DNA of 64,000 nt from WHSW01 sp963777775 (GTDB lineage: Bacteria > Actinomycetota > Thermoleophilia > Solirubrobacterales > 70-9), in NCBI GenBank assembly GCA_963777775.1, contig CAVZRL010000008.1, positions 86,781-150,780 of the forward strand, written 5' to 3'. The notes beneath the pieces were generated by a model that saw only the letters and a list, made by a program, of their open reading frames with translations, made no database searches and had not been told where the DNA came from. The position numbers were made by a program, and so were the translations under genes. Each line of letters starts with the position of its first letter. Position 1 is the first letter of the stretch. Below are positions 62,444 to 64,000 of this stretch, one piece after another.

Positions 62444-63672
62444 GGGGCCGATCCTATCACCGCCGTACTCCGTTCGCGAGGCTCGCCGGTCGCGTCCGCC
62501 TCGCCGCGGTCAACCGCGGCGATCAACTCGCGCCCGACCTCGAGCGCCCGCGCGAGCACGTCGCGGTCGAGGTTGGCGACGGTGTCGGTCGGTTGGTGGT
62601 AGTTGGGGATCCGGCCTTGATCGCCGGCGACCAAACTCAGCGCCCTCCCGCCTCGCGCGAGCACGGCGGTCGCGTCGTACGTGAGCCCGATCGGCCCCTC
62701 GGCGGGCTCGAGTCCGAGCTCCGGGCGCGCACTGCGCAGCCGCTCCGCAGCTGCGATCAGCGCCGGATCGGCGGGCCAGCGGCGCAGGATCCCTTCGGTG
62801 GGCAGGAATCGCAAGGTGGCCGGCGCTCCGACCCCGTCGAAGTTCAGGAACAGCCAGCCGCCGGTGTCTCGCGCGCGCAGGAACGACTGTGCTCCGAGCA
62901 GGCCGGCCTCCTCGCATCCGTTGAGCAGTACGACCACGCGGGTCGCCTGCGGCGGCGATGCCGCCGCTTCGGAGGCGAGACGGGCGACGACACCGACACC
63001 CGAGGCGTTGTCGTTGGCCCCGGGCACGTCGACGCCGCGCAGCTCGCGCTCGGCGAGCAGACAGAGCCCGGCAAGGCAGATCCCGCGGGCGGCCCTGACC
63101 AGCGCCCGGCCGACGGCTCGGCGGGCGAGCCACGGCTCGGCCGGGAGGACGAGCGTGGCGAGGGACTGGATCGCGATCCAATGGTTGAGCAGGCCGGCGA
63201 AGCGCGGGTCGAACAACAGGCCGCTGCGCGAGGTGTCGAGGTGCGCCATCAGACACAGGGTCCGTTGCGCCTCCCCGCACGGCTCGATCGTCGCCACCAC
63301 GTTGGCGCTCGGGCGCCGTGGGAGGAACGCGGAGATCGGCGTGTGGACCAGGCCGCCCTCGCTGATCAAGCCGGCGGCGGCGAGCGTCGCCAGGGCGGCA
63401 CGGCTCGCGCGCCGCTGCCTGGGCAGCGCGCTCGGCAGGGCGGCGAGGGCGGTGATCAGCCCGTATGGCTGCGCGAAGGTCGAGTAGCCGGCGAACGGCT
63501 CGGTCGCCGCGTGGACGCCGCTCGAGCGCAGCTCGTCGCTCACGAGCTCGGCCGCGATCCGCTCGCCCCGGGTGGCCGGCCGGCGTCCCCCGACGTCGTC
63601 GGCCAGGGCCGAGATCAGGCGCAACGCCTCGTCGACGCCCTCAGCCGTCTCGGGCGCGGGCTCGAGGCTCAT
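62440..63672 (-). CDS. M28-family zinc peptidase with internal membrane segment
   Basis: A 410-residue metallopeptidase. Zinc ligands come from Ala-His-Leu-Asp-Thr near 143, Asn-Asp-Asn-Ala-Ser-Gly near 223, Asn-Gly-Cys-Glu-Glu-Ala near 253, and the His of Asn-Tyr-His-Gln near 370. Unusually, hydrophobic stretches (about 70-105 and 165-205) could be membrane segments before the last ligands, and no signal peptide opens the chain. It could be a membrane-bound aminopeptidase. It is coupled to the GlsB-like gene and ends the protein-coding part before the rRNA genes. Confidence 0.85.
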   Translation of the reverse strand: MSLEPAPETAEGVDEALRLISALADDVGGRRPATRGERIAAELVSDELRSSGVHAATEPFAGYSTFAQPYGLITALAALPSALPRQRRASRAALATLAAAGLISEGGLVHTPISAFLPRRPSANVVATIEPCGEAQRTLCLMAHLDTSRSGLLFDPRFAGLLNHWIAIQSLATLVLPAEPWLARRAVGRALVRAARGICLAGLCLLAERELRGVDVPGANDNASGVGVVARLASEAAASPPQATRVVVLLNGCEEAGLLGAQSFLRARDTGGWLFLNFDGVGAPATLRFLPTEGILRRWPADPALIAAAERLRSARPELGLEPAEGPIGLTYDATAVLARGGRALSLVAGDQGRIPNYHQPTDTVANLDRDVLARALEVGRELIAAVDRGEADATGEPRERSTAVIGSAP

Positions 63673-63718
63673 GCGTCGATCCTAGTTGCGGCACGGGAGC
63701 CGGGCCCTCGAACGCAGA

Positions 63719-63740
63719 AGAGCCGCCCGTGGGCGGCTCT
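63719..63740 (-). terminator. rRNA operon terminator
   Basis: A perfect 10-bp inverted repeat (63719-63728 with 63731-63740) with a 2-base loop, read on the minus strand just after 5S. The minus strand continues TTCTGCGTT, a weak T tract. Confidence 0.72.
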
Positions 63741-63749
63741 CGGCAAGTA

Positions 63750-63866
63750 AACGGCGGCGACCTACTCTCCCAGGCCGTTGCCGGCCAAGTACCATCGGCG
63801 CTGAGGGGCTTAACTGCTCTGTTCGGAATGGGAAGAGGTGTTTCCCCCTCGCTTTGACCACCGAAA
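63750..63866 (-). rRNA. rrf: 5S rRNA
   Basis: The minus strand carries a full 5S-type RNA of about 117 bases. Its ends pair (the 5' CGGTGG with the 3' CCGCCG), and the internal CCGAACAGAGCAGTTAAGC segment is the conserved loop region. Ends are estimated to within a few bases. The spacer to 23S, 63867-63955, holds no gene. Confidence 0.93.
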
Positions 63867-63955
63867 TCGTGTGAGACCGCGCGGCTCCGCGGAGCCGCCG
63901 GGACCCGGCGGGGCTTGAAAACTGCACCTCTGGCCTCTGTGTCGGGGTAGTCAAA

Positions 63956-64000
63956 ATCCGTCAAGCCCTCGACCCATTAGTACCGGTCTGCTGAGCGCGT
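63956..64000 (-). rRNA. rrl: 23S rRNA, 3' end (partial)
   Basis: The last 45 bases, read on the minus strand, match the 3' end of 23S: GACCGGTACTAATGGGTCGA, then GGGCTTGAC. The gene continues beyond the window. Order 23S-5S on the minus strand is as expected. The exact 3' end is estimated. Confidence 0.9.

Noticed and set aside
63465..63964. ORFs over the 5S region on both strands
   Set aside because: They overlap an rRNA gene with its terminator and have no protein features.
1..64000. CRISPR arrays, tRNA genes, insertion sequences, attachment sites
   Set aside because: No regularly spaced repeats, no tRNA T-arm patterns in the gaps, and no transposase or integrase motifs were seen by eye.

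Overview
This 64 kb window is a gene-dense, very GC-rich (about 70 %) stretch of a bacterial chromosome. The gene set points to an actinomycete (Actinomycetota). It has a GarA-type FHA protein next to an FtsR-type MerR regulator, an RsiG-type anti-sigma protein, an ImuB/DUF6504/DnaE2 mutasome preceded by an actinobacterial SOS box, SepF, and a MurA with Asp in place of the usual loop Cys. Short HisG plus HisZ, short EF-Ts, a one-motif RsiG and repeated secreted-protein styles suggest a deep branch such as Thermoleophilia/Solirubrobacterales; that placement is inference. I see no transposase, integrase, prophage, CRISPR array or tRNA gene.

Layout. 1-17 kb is a mosaic of short convergent and divergent units: the 3' end of an unknown gene, a YjbR-like protein, a lipoprotein hydrolase with a FUSC-like membrane protein, a flavin monooxygenase, AlgH, a CnoX-like thioredoxin with CcdA, a WS/DGAT acyltransferase, an ion channel with a GH3 enzyme, a secreted metalloprotease, NAD synthetase, a thioesterase, an anti-sigma-like membrane protein and an AGPS-like oxidase. 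17.1-33.2 kb is a long minus-strand housekeeping run read as rpsB-tsf-pyrH-frr-uppS-cdsA-dxr-rseP-(acyl-CoA ligase)-ispG-proS-CDP-alcohol transferase-rsiG-FHA-ftsR. It is interrupted by three plus-strand genes (nfo, a secreted protein, a GNAT). It joins translation, nucleotide, isoprenoid and phospholipid supply to envelope proteolysis and ends in a signalling trio.

33.4-37.7 kb is the tail of a division cluster (pgeF-yggS-sepF-proC-yggT-lspA-rluA-like). 38-40.7 kb holds a CCA-adding-type enzyme and a PQQ beta-propeller protein. 40.7-48.1 kb is murA followed by a tight histidine operon (hisZ-G-D-B-H-A-orf-F) with a small unknown gene before hisF. 48.1-51.3 kb has an HD hydrolase, an alpha/beta hydrolase whose frame runs over an antisense zinc-ligand gene, and an isocitrate/isopropylmalate-type dehydrogenase. 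51.3-56.3 kb is a branched-chain amino-acid-type ABC importer: livHMGF facing livK across a shared 12-bp-stem terminator.

56.4-62.1 kb is an SOS island: a consensus -35 and a perfect 14-bp LexA palindrome precede imuB-DUF6504-dnaE2, and a second SOS box precedes a 76-residue unknown ORF. 62.1-64 kb has a GlsB-type membrane protein, an M28 peptidase, then a 5S rRNA and the 3' end of a 23S rRNA on the minus strand.

Most worth following are the RsiG/GarA/FtsR cluster, the second SOS unit with its embedded 20-bp palindrome, the Asp117 MurA, and the hydrolase that lacks a stop codon where its fold ends.
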